In this document: positions 51,313-63,110 of the stretch, piece by piece
How positions within the stretch are numbered: the first letter of the stretch is position 1
How the letters are laid out: each line of letters starts with the position of its first letter
Source of the DNA: Eonycteris spelaea
Lineage: Eukaryota; Chordata; Mammalia; Chiroptera; Pteropodidae
NCBI GenBank assembly: GCA_003508835.1
Contig: PUFA01000144.1
Location: forward strand, 4,340,001 to 4,404,000
Length of the DNA stretch: 64,000 nucleotides
Reading direction: 5' to 3'
Notes under the pieces: model-generated
Seen by the model: the letters and a program-made list of their open reading frames with translations, nothing else
Told to the model about the DNA's origin: nothing
Database searches by the model: none
Made by a program: the position numbers and the translations under genes

Positions 51313-54300
51313 AATTATCTGACTTTCCCAAAGGAAAGAGTTTCATTTGTTGTAGTTCGTTCTCTTCCTTGAATTTGTTGGAGTTTGTTTGTTTCTTTTC
51401 TTTTCTTTTTTTAAAGTAGCCTTAATTTGTGCCGTAATTGCTTTAGTTTCTGGCTTTATTTTGTTCGTGTTGACGGACCTCAGCCTTATGAGGTTTCATG
51501 ACTCAGAACTAGGCAACCCGGCTTTTAGTGAAATAAATGAAAAGGACAGGTCTAGAGCGTTCGCTCCTGGAGCTAATCTGACGGTAAACCGGGTCTACAC
51601 AGTCAAAGTAAACTGGATGTTTGGTATAATTATCTAGATAATAGGAGAAAAATGATCTCTTGTAGCTTTAGCTATAGCTGTTTATTTCACGGAAAGCCGT
51701 TTTTTCGCGTCCCGATTTGTCAGAATGTTTTCTCAGTTCCATCTAGCTAGTAGACCCTTGCCCAACGGACCCCACAAAATAAGAGAGTGTGATTACTTAA
51801 ACAAGAATTTTTGTGGGCAGACTTGTTTCCCACGGGGATTTCAAAGATTTGTCCAGATCATCCGGGGGAAAATGCTTACGGTGTCAGACGCTTGGGGCAA
51901 AAATCTTGTCAATTTAAAATCAATGTTAACTGATAAAATTAAGTTTTGTTCAAAATTGAGCAAATCACCTCGATCCTCCATGGGCTCCGTCCTCCATGGG
52001 CTCGGACCCCCATGGGCTCGGACCCCAGCCTGGGTCTCGAAATCCAGCGTCTGTCAACTGATTTGAGAGTCGTGGCTGTTTGTAAACCTTCAGGCCAGGT
52101 AGCGGAGGGATCAGCGTTAAGGAAGATGGCTGGAGGGACAGCGGCTTGGAAGAAAGGGCAGAGCAGGTCCTAAGACTGATGGTCTCTGCTCCGCGGGAGA
52201 AGGCCTCTGCGTCGGCGCCCTCGGCTTCCGACCCGCGCCTTACGCTGGGAGCCGCCTTTCCCGCCTCTGGCTCGTCCGCGCCGGCTCGGGGGTCCACCGG
52301 CCAGGGTGCCTCGCAAGAGATCCAGCTCAGGCTCTGAGCATCCCCAACCAGGCGAGGACAGATAAATCCTCAGCAAAATCCTTTCAGAAATTGCCGCCGC
52401 TCCCTAAGCCATCAGTCCCGGGGAGCACGTTGTCGAGTTGGAAAACGTTTGGATTTTTCTCTCAAGAACCGTGTCTGGACGCGGAGATGGAGCCAAGGGT
52501 GGCCGCATTTTTGAACTCGGCAATCTGCTGGGCACTGGAGGATTTTGAACTCTGATACTTTTGGCTTTGGGGGCCGGTCAGCGTCGCGGTAGACGCGTGC
52601 GTGACCCGGCAGCCGAGTGCCCTGCGGGCTCAGCCGGGCCCCGGGTCTGCGAGCCGAGCCGGCCCCATCTCCCGCGCCGCGTTTTCTAGAGAACCCGGTC
52701 TCTGCGATGCTCTTTTCAGCCCCGTTTTAATACAAGAAACGAAACCCCACACGAACGAAAAGGAACATGTCTGCGCTCTGTGCTCTGCGCTCTCCGGCAG
52801 CGCGGTCCCGGCGCGCAGGAAAGCGACTTCTCCGCTAAGCTAGGCGGTGGAAGAGGAAAAGCCAGCGCGGGACGATCGGGACCAGCCGGCGGGAACCCTG
52901 AAGCGAGAACCGGGGGACAGCTTTCGAGGCGTGAAGGGGAGGTGCCGGTGGAGGCCGGGTGTTGGCTGCACTTCGATGCTATTTCCCGGACAGCAGGAAC
53001 TTTCCAAGCCAGAGAGCAGCGTCGGGAGGGGCTGTGGGAGACCCAGCCCTCTGAGACTGTAGATGGTAATGGGCCGGTGCTTCAAAGAGAGCCTTTGTTC
53101 CGGCAAGAGGAGGAGGAATAAGGTTATCTCCGCTGCCTCTCCATCTCTTAGCCCCGGGCCCCTCCGCCTGGCCATTAGGCCCCAGGCGGGCAGAGGCCTC
53201 TGCAGAAGGGACTGCAGCTCGAGCCCCGGGCGCTCCGGATTCCTAGTTCCCCCTTCCAGCCGCCTGTGCCTGGGAGTCTCTATTGCTAGTTCCAAGGCAT
53301 TGCCTTGAAGTGGCCCACAAAGAGACGCTGTAAGAAAACGAGGTGGAGTGGGGTTCAGTTCCTCGCTAAAGAGAAACCTAAGCCATCCCTGTTCTACTTT
53401 CTCATCTGTCCCTGTCTGAAACTGACAGCCCACTCTCACCGCCCAGAATTACTGGATGAAACAGGCCACATTGCACTGCAGCTCCAAGCTTGTTTTGCCC
53501 GTATAGCCCAGTTAAGGGAAACTGAAACTGTGGTAGGGATGGTCAAGGCTCCCTCCCCATAGGTCAGAGTGAGAGGGGCCCATGCACACAGGCACCTAAG
53601 CCACCATCCTTGTCCTTACAGGAACATGGAGCTATTGATCAGCTTCTTAGGCTGGTTAGGTTTGTAGTGAACATTCTCTTCCTTGCAGAGGAAAGCCCTG
53701 CTTCCTTTGAAATCAAGTCTGTCATCATTTACCAGCGTCTTGAATAATTTTTCTGCCGCCTGCTTTTTCATGGTTGGGTCAAAAGGACCCTGAATGTTTC
53801 TGCACATGCATGTAGACGCATGGTATCTTCCCCAACAGACATGACAATAAACTGGGACCATTCTCTCAATGAGGCAGACACCAAAACAACCTAGCTTTCC
53901 TCAGAAATACTCAGACTGCAGGCGAAGGGACATGCACATGTCTTGTTGCTTCCATCGTCTACGTCGGGTTTGTAAAGACAAATACAGACAACTCCACCAC
54001 ACAAGTGACTGACACAAACCACTGAATTATGAAACAGCCATCAAAGCACGCTGAGATAGACTGGAGTTCTGCTTCCTCAGCCCCACACTGCCTTTCCCAT
54101 TTCTGCATCCCATTGACTCATACTTACGGGTCTCTCCACTGCCACCCCACTTCTGATCATTCTGGGCCAGTCTAGCTGCTAGAACCAAACCCTCCAAGTG
54201 CTAGCATGAGCTAGGCTTTCTCTCTTTCTCTCCAGTTCATTTGTCCAGAGGAAACCACTGTTGGGACTTTGCCTGGACTCAGAAAATATTGTTTTTTGAA

Positions 54301-56477
54301 GCAATTTATTTTAACATCAACAAGAAGTGTCTGCTTCCCATCTACCTCTCCCACCTTTCTCTGGCCTATCGCACTTGCCCCAACTCCAGACTTTCATCCT
54401 TCTTATTCTTACCTGGACCAGCTGCCCCCCTTTTCTCCCTCTTACCACTCTCTGCCAGACCACCTCCCTGACCATCTGTTCCCCTCCACTACTACCAGTT
54501 AAACTTCTCTTCCTGCAGCCAGGCCTGAGAGTTCTGGGCCTGCCCCCATCTTGAAGGGTGCGATGGGCAGGGTGTCCCCTGTCCATCTTTCTATGATGTG
54601 AGCTCACTCTCTTTTGTAGCAGCACAGATCTAGCCACTTAAAATAGATAAGGTGACTGGAAGTTAGTGACTTGTTGGGGTCAGGGGACTTTGTCCCCCTA
54701 TCCCAAAGCACTAGAACCTTCCTTCTAGACAATCCTGTTCTATAGAAATCCCCAGCAATAAAGTTCACCTCTGTCAGTGTCTGAAGCCCAGGGACTTGGA
54801 GAAAGTAATGTCAGGCAGTTTCCACCAGCAGAGGGACATGAACCTGGAGAGTTTTAGCAACAGCATCTCAATTATATGCCCTGCTTCTTTTACAGAGAAA
54901 TTTTCAGAGATGGGAGATCTCAACTGAATGACCCAAACAATTGTCTTAAGAACAAACAATAGGTCAAATTGAGTCAAATCAGTGGCCATTTCGGAAGAAA
55001 TTAATTGGATCAGTCAATCTCAACAGTTAACTCTGTCAAAACATTCCATCGAGGGTTCTGCATTGTTGGTGGGTCAGGGGGACTGTTGTGTGCCACTGCA
55101 TGACATCACATGGGTGATGGCAGTGCCTGTTGCCGGTTCTGTTAGCATGTGCAACCAAGCCAGAGATTGTGTGAAAGCCTGGGCGGGGTGGAGGCTGGGT
55201 ATTTCATTGAGACTGGGACTGTGGATAGAAGTTTGTTTGGCTTTTGTAGTTCCTGACCCCACCACACCAGCCTCCTCCAGTCTAATGTCAGCCCCTCCTC
55301 CTGCATGTAGAAGCTGAGTCCCCCATGGTGGACAGCATTTGCCAAGGGACAGTCACACTCTGAAAATTGTGTATGGTAGATGGGAGGAAAAGACAGTAGG
55401 GAGGCTGGAGTATATATTTACACACGCCCATGCAGAAACCAACATATCTATATCTGTATATATTAGAGAGAAAGATGATTCTAGACATTTATAAACATGT
55501 TTCTTTAGCAGGGGACTATTCAAGGATGAGGCAAGGTCTTTTCCCACCAGAAAGCAGTGGGAGTCTCCTGTGGGGAGAGGGTTTTACCCAAGGGGAAGAG
55601 GGAGAGTGGTGGGGAAGAAAAGAAGAACCTGACCTTAGACTTCCAGGTACTACCTGGCTAGTTGACCTAGCTGCTGACCTATTTTTACCATTTACAAGGT
55701 AGAAGCTGGGCCTTTTGGTAGGAATTTTCAAAGGACCGGTGGCCTGAGCATTTAGCTCAGGCTGGTTTAAGCAGGTGTGAAAGGAGAGTTCTTCGGGTAT
55801 CTTTTAGTTCCTGAATCTGTGTTTGGCGTAGGAATGCGTAATAGTTTCACTGTTCTCCTTATCATCTTCCTGACACCCAGCTCTTTCTCTACTCTTGGTG
55901 GGTTAACTTTGAGGAAGATATGATGGGACAAGCGAAGGAAGAGAGATAAGGGACTTTTCCCATGCCTTGGCCTCTTGGGTTGCTCCAGGCACCGTGATTT
56001 GGGCTGGTGGGCGCCTCACCGGACCCGGGCCCACCTCCTGGCCAACAAGCTGCGCTGCAATTCCACGCGTGCCCGACCGGGAGTGTGGGGAGTGTGGGTA
56101 TCGGGGAGGAGAGCAGACTTAAGGAAGGGGTGACAAAAAGGAAAGGGGAGAAAGCGTGGGGGGATCAAGGACTGGGGAGGTTAGCAGAGCTCTCGAGGGC
56201 ATGTGGAAAGGGAGGGCGGGCCCCTGGCTTAGGCTCACGGCGCCCCTTCTCTCTGTCTACCTGCGTGTGTTGCCGTCGGCGCGCGGCCGCAGCCAGTGAC
56301 GTGCCCCAGGACGGGTTGCTTCTGCACGGCCCCTTCGCGCGCAAGCCCAAGCGGATCCGCACGGCCTTCTCGCCCTCGCAGCTGCTGCGACTGGAGCGCG
56401 CCTTCGAGAAGAACCACTACGTGGTGGGCGCGGAGCGGAAGCAGCTGGCCGGCAGCCTCAGCCTCTCGGAGACGCAG
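50069..56477 (+). CDS. EMX1: EMX1 homeodomain protein (5' part, 2 of 3 exons)
   Basis: Join 50069-50486 and 56293-56477: 201 codons, continuing beyond the window. EMX1 is a nuclear transcription factor of the developing cerebral cortex. Visible features are the N-terminal eh1-like Groucho-binding motif [10 protein letters not shown] (residues 10-19), a Gly/Ala-rich stretch, and the hexapeptide-like FYPWVLRN (124-131). The first two-thirds of the homeodomain runs from about residue 158 ([20 protein letters not shown]) to 201. Homeodomain helix 3 is on exon 3, which I did not find; in human exon 3 lies about 16 kb after exon 1. The start is the ATG giving [10 protein letters not shown] (A at -3). 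Exon 1 phase is 1; the second junction is phase 0, between Gln and the expected Val of TQVKVWFQ. Confidence 0.95.
51273..51307. repeat. (CA)n microsatellite in EMX1 intron 1
   Basis: About 17 CA units. Confidence 0.95.
51400..51760. promoter_or_regulatory. Candidate intronic element, EMX1 intron 1
   Basis: An AT-richer block in CpG-rich surroundings. It has TTAATTTG (51422), CCGTAATTGC (51431), an inverted-looking TATCTAGATAATA (51629), and TAGCTTTAGCTATAGCTG (51663). No repeat is recognised. Possible conserved regulatory element; this is an inference from composition only. Confidence 0.3.
51974..52040. repeat. Short minisatellite (16-17 bp unit, 3 copies plus a degraded one)
   Basis: Units at 51974, 51990 and 52007 share CCATGGGCTC; a fourth at 52023 is diverged. 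Each contains a CCATGG palindrome. Confidence 0.8.
53616..53861 (-). other. Clean 81-codon reading frame, antisense in EMX1 intron 1
   Basis: Minus strand, ATG at 53859-53861 to TAA at 53616-53618. The predicted protein is Lys/Asn-rich at its C-terminal end ([20 protein letters not shown] and [10 protein letters not shown]) with no low complexity. It is an intact frame of protein-like composition. I do not recognise it. It could be a processed pseudogene fragment, a conserved non-coding element read by chance, or a small gene. No promoter or splice evidence is seen. Confidence 0.3.
53870..56000. other. EMX1: EMX1 intron 1, remainder
   Basis: No repeat of note and no exon. A CTCF-like motif is at 54820-54835. 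Frames at 54241-54554 and 54982-55317 are not supported. Confidence 0.45.
54820..54835 (+). promoter_or_regulatory. CTCF-like motif
   Basis: ccaccagcagagggac matches the CTCF core except for GGA in place of GGC near the end. Confidence 0.35.
56293..56477 (+). CDS. EMX1: EMX1 coding exon 2
   Basis: 185 nt after the acceptor gccgcag at 56292. It encodes [20 protein letters not shown] and homeodomain helices 1 and 2, ending with SLSETQ. The donor is cag|gtaata at 56478. Reading through into the intron stops after about 13 codons (56519). Confidence 0.95.
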
Positions 56478-57779
56478 GTAATAATCACCCCTCCAGCCCC
56501 GGCCAGCGCTCGACCCTGAGCCCCGATGGAGGTGGGGACGGGCAGGGTAGGAGCGGCACGAGTCCTCCCCAGCCTTCCTAGGGTCAGTTGCTGTCCAGTT
56601 CCGAGCCACTCCGGCGGAGCTCCCACAAAGCCTGTCTTTAGAGCACCGGGGCTCCGACGGTGTTTAGCCTCGCAAAGGCCGCAGGACTTTAATCAAGCCC
56701 TAAGGACCCATCAAGAGGTGGGATCGAACCTTATCCCGAGCCCGCTCCCCAAACCCATAGAAAGTGCCGGGTTATCTGTCACTCACAGGCTGCACCAGTG
56801 GACCCTGGAGCAGACTCAGTCCTGTGATTCCTGCCCCCCTTCTCCCGCCACTCTTCCAGGGCGCTCATGATTTCGTGAGATGCCCAGACCTTCACCGCTC
56901 AGGCTTCGGGCAGAGCTGGCGGAGGCCTCGACTGCCCACCAGTGGGTGCGGTGTGGTGAGAAAGCCCATGTGTCCTCAAGCTAGAGATATCAGAAACCGA
57001 GGGTTTGCCAGGGCGCGGCCAGCCCTGCTTGGGGTCGGAGGGTGACCGTGATCTCGGTGCAGGCCGGCTGGCAGGGCTCTGGAAACCGTGGGAATGGCTC
57101 TGGACGTGCGCGCGCATCTGAGGAGCCTGAGAATGGTGGGGAAGTAGATTCTGGGTCCTCGGTGACCGTTTTCAATGACCTGAAGGGTTGTTGACTTGGA
57201 GAGGAATAAACTTCAGTAGTGTTGGAGGAGTTTAAACTGGGTGAAATTATGATTGCCACGCAGTACTTTTGTAATAGATAATTAAGAAAAATAATTTTAA
57301 AGAACTAGATGGGAGCTATAGGGACGATTTGGATTTATTGTAACTAAAGACTTTGCCATAAATAAATGCTGACTGGAAGCACTGCTTAAGCTCTTGGTCT
57401 GACCGAGTACGACGTGCTGGAGGGGCCGCTGCTGCCCTGGAAGCGGATTTCAGTGCCTGGCTGGGCCTCGGAAGACGTTACTCTCTTCGGTCCCTGACAA
57501 CTCCCAGATCTGCAAACGAGAGAGAGGTCTGCAAGCTATCCTAGCAGTTCCCGCCCCGCCGGCATTTCATCATCTGCACCCCTTTCCTATTCGCCTCGCC
57601 CCCTACCCTCCACCACCCTTCCCGCCCGGCCTAGGGGCGAGAGAGGCAGCTTGGGGTCTCCCGGGTAGCAATGAGGATCGGAGTGGGGTTTAGTGGGGAG
57701 TACAAGCCCTCACTGCGTCCCCAGCTCCCTGCAGCCGGCCAACCTCACCTGCTCATCCTCGCGTCGTATTTTGGTATCT

Positions 57780-58400
57780 ACTGTCGTTCAATCCGTCTGA
57801 GGCCCCATTTAATTAATACGTTGCTGTCGTCTCCGCTCCAGGACCCGTGTTTTTCAGATTTTCTCGCTGGGCTGTTCTAACGGCGGAGATAAAGCTTATA
57901 AAACAACGGAGTTAATTTTTAAAACCGTTTAAAGAAAGATGTAAAAAACCCCAAACAAACCCAAGTTAATTAAATAATACCCCCTTTTCCTCCAGGCAAA
58001 TGGCATTTTAAAATTGTTATCTAAAACAAGGTATAAATTTAAGAATGATATTTACAGTTAATTTCATTTAAAAGGTAATAGTTATTAAAATTTAATTGCA
58101 GAAGTATAACAAAACGGCTTATAATCTCAGCACTCACAGATTAACACTTGTTGAAATAATGTCATTGTTTTTAAACTTTTAATTTTTTAGCTCAGTGAGA
58201 GCATTTTTAATTAACTTTAAAACTGAATCTAGCTGCCTGTCCATATTTCCTCTTAATAATGCCAGTCAGTAAACATAATAATTGTTTCTGTCATTTTTAG
58301 TATGTTTCAAACATATATTTTTTAAAACTAGGTAGAATAATATAAAGTATCCAGCTTCACTTCAAAATTCATGTCTAATCTTGTTCCATTTATATAGGTG
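57780..58400. promoter_or_regulatory. Candidate intronic enhancer, EMX1 intron 2
   Basis: A sharply AT-rich block (57880-58380) immediately after GC-rich intron. Homeodomain-type cores are dense: TTTAATTAATAC (57808), GAGTTAATTTT (57910), GTTAATTAAAT (57965), TTTAATTAACTTT (58207). No named repeat is recognised, and it lies about 1.4 kb after exon 2. Enhancer function is an inference. Confidence 0.4.
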
Positions 58401-59260
58401 AGCCGAGTTTAGCATATGGAACACACAAAAAATAGAAATATTGGGGGTTTGAGCCTGAGAAACCTCATTGTAGAGTCCTATCTCTCCAGGTAAGGACTCT
58501 GAGATGAAGAGACAGGGCAGAGCTCACCAGGCAGGCAGATGCAATTTCCATCTCTGCCCCTTTGCTAACTGACTATGTGACCTCTCTAAGCTCTGGTTTC
58601 CTCATTCAGAAAATAGGTTGTTTAAGAATTAAAGGCACCTAATGTGAAATCGAGTAATATTAGTTCTCATCCCCAGTCCTTCCTTTCCCTTTATTTAAAG
58701 TTATATATCAAGTTGATGTCGTAATAAGATCCAAACCTAGGTTTCCTGACTCCTTAGTCCAGTGTTCTTTCTTCTATGTCCAGTCTCCTTTATTTTCAGA
58801 GCTGTCTTTCCGTCCCTCTCATAACTTATCATTTGGACCCAAGTTATAGCATTAACTAATTACCTATCCATCTTTATTTATCAGGCAAGCTAATCTGCCA
58901 TTTCAGCTATCAGTTACTTCAATTATCATTCAGTCCCATCAGCCCCCTGCCTTCTATTTCTACTGTCAATATCTATATTTGTTTCTCAAAGCTCTCTAAT
59001 CTGTCCCTCACAGATAGCTGTTTTATATCTAGCCATGTATTTCTGTCTGCTCTTATTAAACTGCCTCCCCAAAGCTGTTCAACTTATATTTCCTATTTTT
59101 TATTAATTATAATCTTCTTCCTAACATAACTTCTATTTACTCAACTATTGGTTATCTCTTGATCATCTATTTGGTTTTATCTTCTGTATATCCAGCATCC
59201 ACCTCAAACTTCCATCTCTATAGATCCATTAGCAACTGAGAGATTGTATATTCCTATGTC
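58400..59260. other. EMX1 intron 2, mixed sequence with MIR
   Basis: A MIR (+) lies at about 58530-58650 ('gctaactgactatgtgacct' and 'gtttcctcattcagaaaata'). The rest is AT-rich sequence with CT- and TATC-like words (58840-59250). Confidence 0.45.
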
Positions 59261-59350
59261 TGCTAATGGTTATCTATCATCTCATCAGCTCTGGCTTTGT
59301 CTTCTTTCTGGGCCTCAGTTACTGTATCTATAAGATTTAATGAAATGAAA
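59255..59350 (+). mobile_element. MIR SINE fragment
   Basis: 'ctgggcctcagttactgtat' and 'taagatttaatgaaatgaaa' fit the MIR order. Confidence 0.5.
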
Positions 59351-59519
59351 TCCAGGGTTCTTTCAGCCCCAAATTTCTGGCTCATCAATATTCTACTTCT
59401 CTGTGCTCCATACAAGTCTTCCGCCAAATTCTCAGAGCTCATGGTATATCTCCCACATATCATATTATGCACAGGACTTTGCTGTTGTTTAGTTGTCTGC
59501 CATGTCCAAATGTCAGTCT

Positions 59520-59660
59520 GTAGACAGACTATATCTACCGTGCAAAGAAATCTTAAAATACAAATTCCTGGGCCTCACTCAGGAGATTCTCTTAGGAATT
59601 CCAGGATGAGACCCAGAAAAGTTTTTGCAACAGCTTTCGGGGTGATTTCAATAAACAATA
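59520..59660 (+). mobile_element. MER5A fragment
   Basis: 'caaattcctgggcctcactc' and 'ttagga...cagcttt' follow the MER5A middle and right parts. Confidence 0.5.
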
Positions 59661-59689
59661 CGCCTGAGCATCTCAGCTCTGGAAGGCAG

Positions 59690-59780
59690 AGGCCAAGCTT
59701 TCCTATTTCTTGCTGTATCCCAGGGCCCAGTTCAGTGACCAGCAAGCAATAGGTGCTCCATAAATATGTAAATAAATGGG
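59690..59780 (+). mobile_element. L2 LINE 3' tail
   Basis: 'agcaataggtgctccataaa' followed by tatgtaaataaat is the L2 3' end. Confidence 0.65.
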
Positions 59781-62700
59781 CAAACTTCTCTTGACTGTAC
59801 ACAATGTTAACTTTGTCATTTCCCTTGCTCTCTGCTGTCACTGCTCCTCCCCTGTTCCTCTGTTTTTTATCTTCCCCTTGCACTTTCATCTAGGTTGTTG
59901 ATCTAGATGATCTAGTTTTATCTATGGATAAAGATCCTCAGAAGGTTAAGCAAATCAGCGTGTGGGTCTTAATCCAGAGCTCAGGGGTCTCTATATGCCT
60001 ACAGCTTTAGCATGGAGTGTTGAGAGGTGGGCACCCAGAGCTTCTTTGTTGGGGCAGAGATGTATGTGTAGTTGGGAGCAGGGTATTTGTGCTGGGATGG
60101 CTGAGGGTCCATCTAGGAGGTGGAGGGAGGGACCCCAGGCTCTTCCCCCTTCGGACTCTGATCAGTTGCTCTTTACTGCTGTGGTGCAGCCCTGGAGTGT
60201 GACCCAGATGATGCCCATCTAAGTTCAGTTGTGGTGGCTGGTGGGGTCAGATCAGAACCATGAGTGCAAGTTGAGTGAGTGTGTGTGTGTGTGATGGCTA
60301 TGTGTAACATTGTGTGCCCACAATGTAGGGCACATATGGGCTTAGTGTAATTGATGCCCAAAGGTCAGGTGATATCATATGCACATATTAGATGCTGGCC
60401 AGTAAGCCATCAGATAGCAAGGAGTACAGCTTGTGAGCTTCTGTGTAAGGGGGCACATTAATTTTAAGGGGAGTGACAGAAAGCATTTGGTTGCTCCAGG
60501 CTGATCGATTGGGTACTGCTTCCAGCTGCCCCTCCTTTTCTGAACACTTCAGCAGGTGCTTCTTGACCTTTTCTGACTTTGAGTGTAGCTGAGCTGTGAG
60601 GGGAAAGGGTGTGGAAACATGCTCCTTGCTTGGCCTTGGAGATTCCTCATTTAGTGGTGGGACCTGAATGCAAAGTGTGTATTCTTATGGGACATGTACA
60701 GATTGAGCAAAGTGAGTCCCCCTGAAGTCACAGGTGTGTGTTGAGGGAGGTTAGGGGAGAACTGCAGGAGGCCTCAGGTCCTGGAGGCTTGGAGGATGCA
60801 TAGGACTCTAGGTTGGTGGGAAGGAAAGAAAGGGTTTGAGGTGGGCAGACTAAGATAGAGCAGGAGTTGTCAAGTCTGGCCACTATCTTGGAGCCAGGAG
60901 CATGGAGAGAGGTGTTAGGAAGCAGGTGCATGGTCACCTGCATACGGTTTTTTTTCCCCTAAGGGCATGGTATGGAGACTTCTGGGGGCCCCTTCCTGCT
61001 CTGGAATGCTCTGCCTTTGGGGATGGATGAGAGGGAGATATCCAGGTGACCTGAATTTTAGAGAAGGTCAAGAGACCTTCGTTACTAGCTCACTGTGTGT
61101 TCTGATAGACTCATCCCTCTTCTAAGTTTTATGTTTTCTCCAAGAGCTTCAGCACCATTGAAGTTCTAGGAGTCCAGAGGGAGGCAGGAGGGGGCAGGGG
61201 AGATAAGGAATACTAGAGTAGTTCTCTGAGGGAACGGTGCTGAGGAGCCAGGTGAATCTTGTGAGATTCACCTGAGAGTGAGGGCAAGCATCCTGGATGG
61301 TCTGAGAGCGGAGATAAGAGGGCTTAGAAAGAGTTAGGGCTATGGTTGATGGAGGGTCACACGTGACCTCAGTTTGATGGTGTGAGAAGCTTAGCATGGC
61401 ATTGGGCTCGACCTTAGAGTTGGAGCAGCTTACAAGACCAAATGATTAGAAATGGATCTCCAGGCTGAGGGAGTGGCTTGCTTGATGTCTCCAAGCCTCT
61501 ATCCAGTCTGAGGACTTTCTCTGTGTCCGAGAATAACAGACCAAGAGGACACAGGCTTAAATTAAAGCAGAAGAGATAAAGGACATAAGGAGGAACTTCT
61601 TGTGTCAGAGTTATAAGACTTAAGTACCCCTTGACAGGGGTATTTGAACTCCTTGAGGTGAGGACAGATATTCACCTAAAAGTATTCAGGGGGCGAGAAC
61701 CACAGGCCCTTCCATTTGGGATGGGCTAGGTTTGGGGAGTGGAAGAAAAGAAGGGATCCAGACTTGGTTTATTTCAACAGCAGAGTTTTCAAAAATAAAG
61801 TCTGCAATAGGAGCTGGAGCTGTAGTTTGCTTATTTGTTAGTTCCTTTGTCCATTCACTCATGAATTGATACAGGAATGCCTTCATTCACTAATGCATAC
61901 CTTGATCAATCTGCTAATGCACTGATGCATTCATTCATTCATCCACAGCAGTTTCACCACGGCAGCTTCATTCATCCTGCCTGACTCAAGCTGACCCTTG
62001 TTTCCCCTCCCCCAGCTTCCCTCTACCAGTGGTTAATCCAATCCAGAATGTGGAGAATTAAGAATTGACTATCTTGTAGAAGTGTCCACCGAACTAAGCC
62101 AAAGAAGGAGCCCATCTCTTCAGCAATTAGCACTTCCCAAACCCCTTTTTTGACTAGTCCTCAATCACTCTGCCGTTGATTTTCTCCTGTTTTTCAGGTC
62201 TGGCCCAGATCATAGGGCTGGATCACCTCATCTCTGCCCAGCTGGCTGAGCCCTGGAATGTGTCCGCTGGGACTCCAAAGCAGGCTAACTCACCGCTTTG
62301 GTTCTCCAGGTTCCCACAGTCTGGTGAGGAGACAGTTTCGAGCAAATAAATTTGTGCACTGACGGGGTCACTGTTACTGAGATAGAGAAAGTATTAAGGA
62401 AGTACAGATGGGGCAGGACCAGTCTTAAACATCTGAGCAGGGTTTTGAAGGCTAAGTAAGAGTTTTTCAGACAAAAGCAGAGAATCTTGGAAGGGTCTGG
62501 CTTATCTGAAAAACTGAGAAACATTCACTGAGGTAGGGACTTGGGAGACCATAAGGAACCTATCCCCAAATCCTGAGGGGTCACAGGTGGGTGAGGGGTT
62601 CCTTTAGCCAGCATCCCAACTGTGCTTTGGGGCTTAGAGAGAGGTGTGTGGGTGTTGCGGGGTTGAGGGGGAGACAGGTTCAGAAGAAGCACAGCCTCCT

Positions 62701-62870
62701 AAGGCTGGCTCCCAAGGAGCTGGTAGCCACACTATGTGCCCTAGTTCCTTCTAAGTCCTCTGTCCTCTAGGGAAGGGGCTCTGGGGTGACCTCAGAGTTG
62801 TCTAGCTGGGTTTAAAAAGTCACATGTGTCACTCTTATCTCCTACCACACTCAAAGCCCAGTTCCTTTTC
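59780..62870. other. EMX1 intron 2, no further gene recognised
   Basis: Mixed sequence. There is a (GT)n near 60275-60292 and an ATTC-rich patch at 61850-61960 resembling an L2 tail. Overlapping frames on both strands (for example 59962-60222, 61149-61397) have no support. Confidence 0.4.
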
Positions 62871-63110
62871 TTTTCCAAGTAAAAAATAACTGAATTGTTA
62901 TCAGTAATGCATTAAAGAAAATTCAGAAAAGTGGAAAGAAGAAAAAAAGTCACCCATACTTTCGGTACATTTCCTTCTAGTTCCCCCCACCCCATGTATA
63001 GATTTTATTTTTTCGTGGTTGTTATCGTGCTGTGCCCAAACTGTGCATTCTGCCATTTTTACTAGTCATAAGCATCCCCTTGTTACTATGCTGTCTTTGT
63101 AAACAGCATC
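62870..63110 (-). mobile_element. LINE fragment (family uncertain)
   Basis: 'taaagaaaattcagaaaagt', 'tacatttccttctagttccc' and 'ttgttatcgtgctgtgccc' resemble a common old LINE in reverse orientation. Confidence 0.4.

Noticed and set aside
52840..53439. 199-codon minus-strand frame in EMX1 intron 1
   Set aside because: Arg/Pro/Gly-rich composition typical of chance frames in GC-rich DNA; no recognisable motif.
56478..56519. Read-through of EMX1 exon 2 into the intron as an alternative end
   Set aside because: It would cut the homeodomain before helix 3; the donor cag|gtaata is good and matches the family intron site.
62284..62330. EMX1 exon 3 near 'ggttctccaggttccc'
   Set aside because: It does not encode the VKVWFQNRR stretch in any frame; exon 3 is expected beyond the window.
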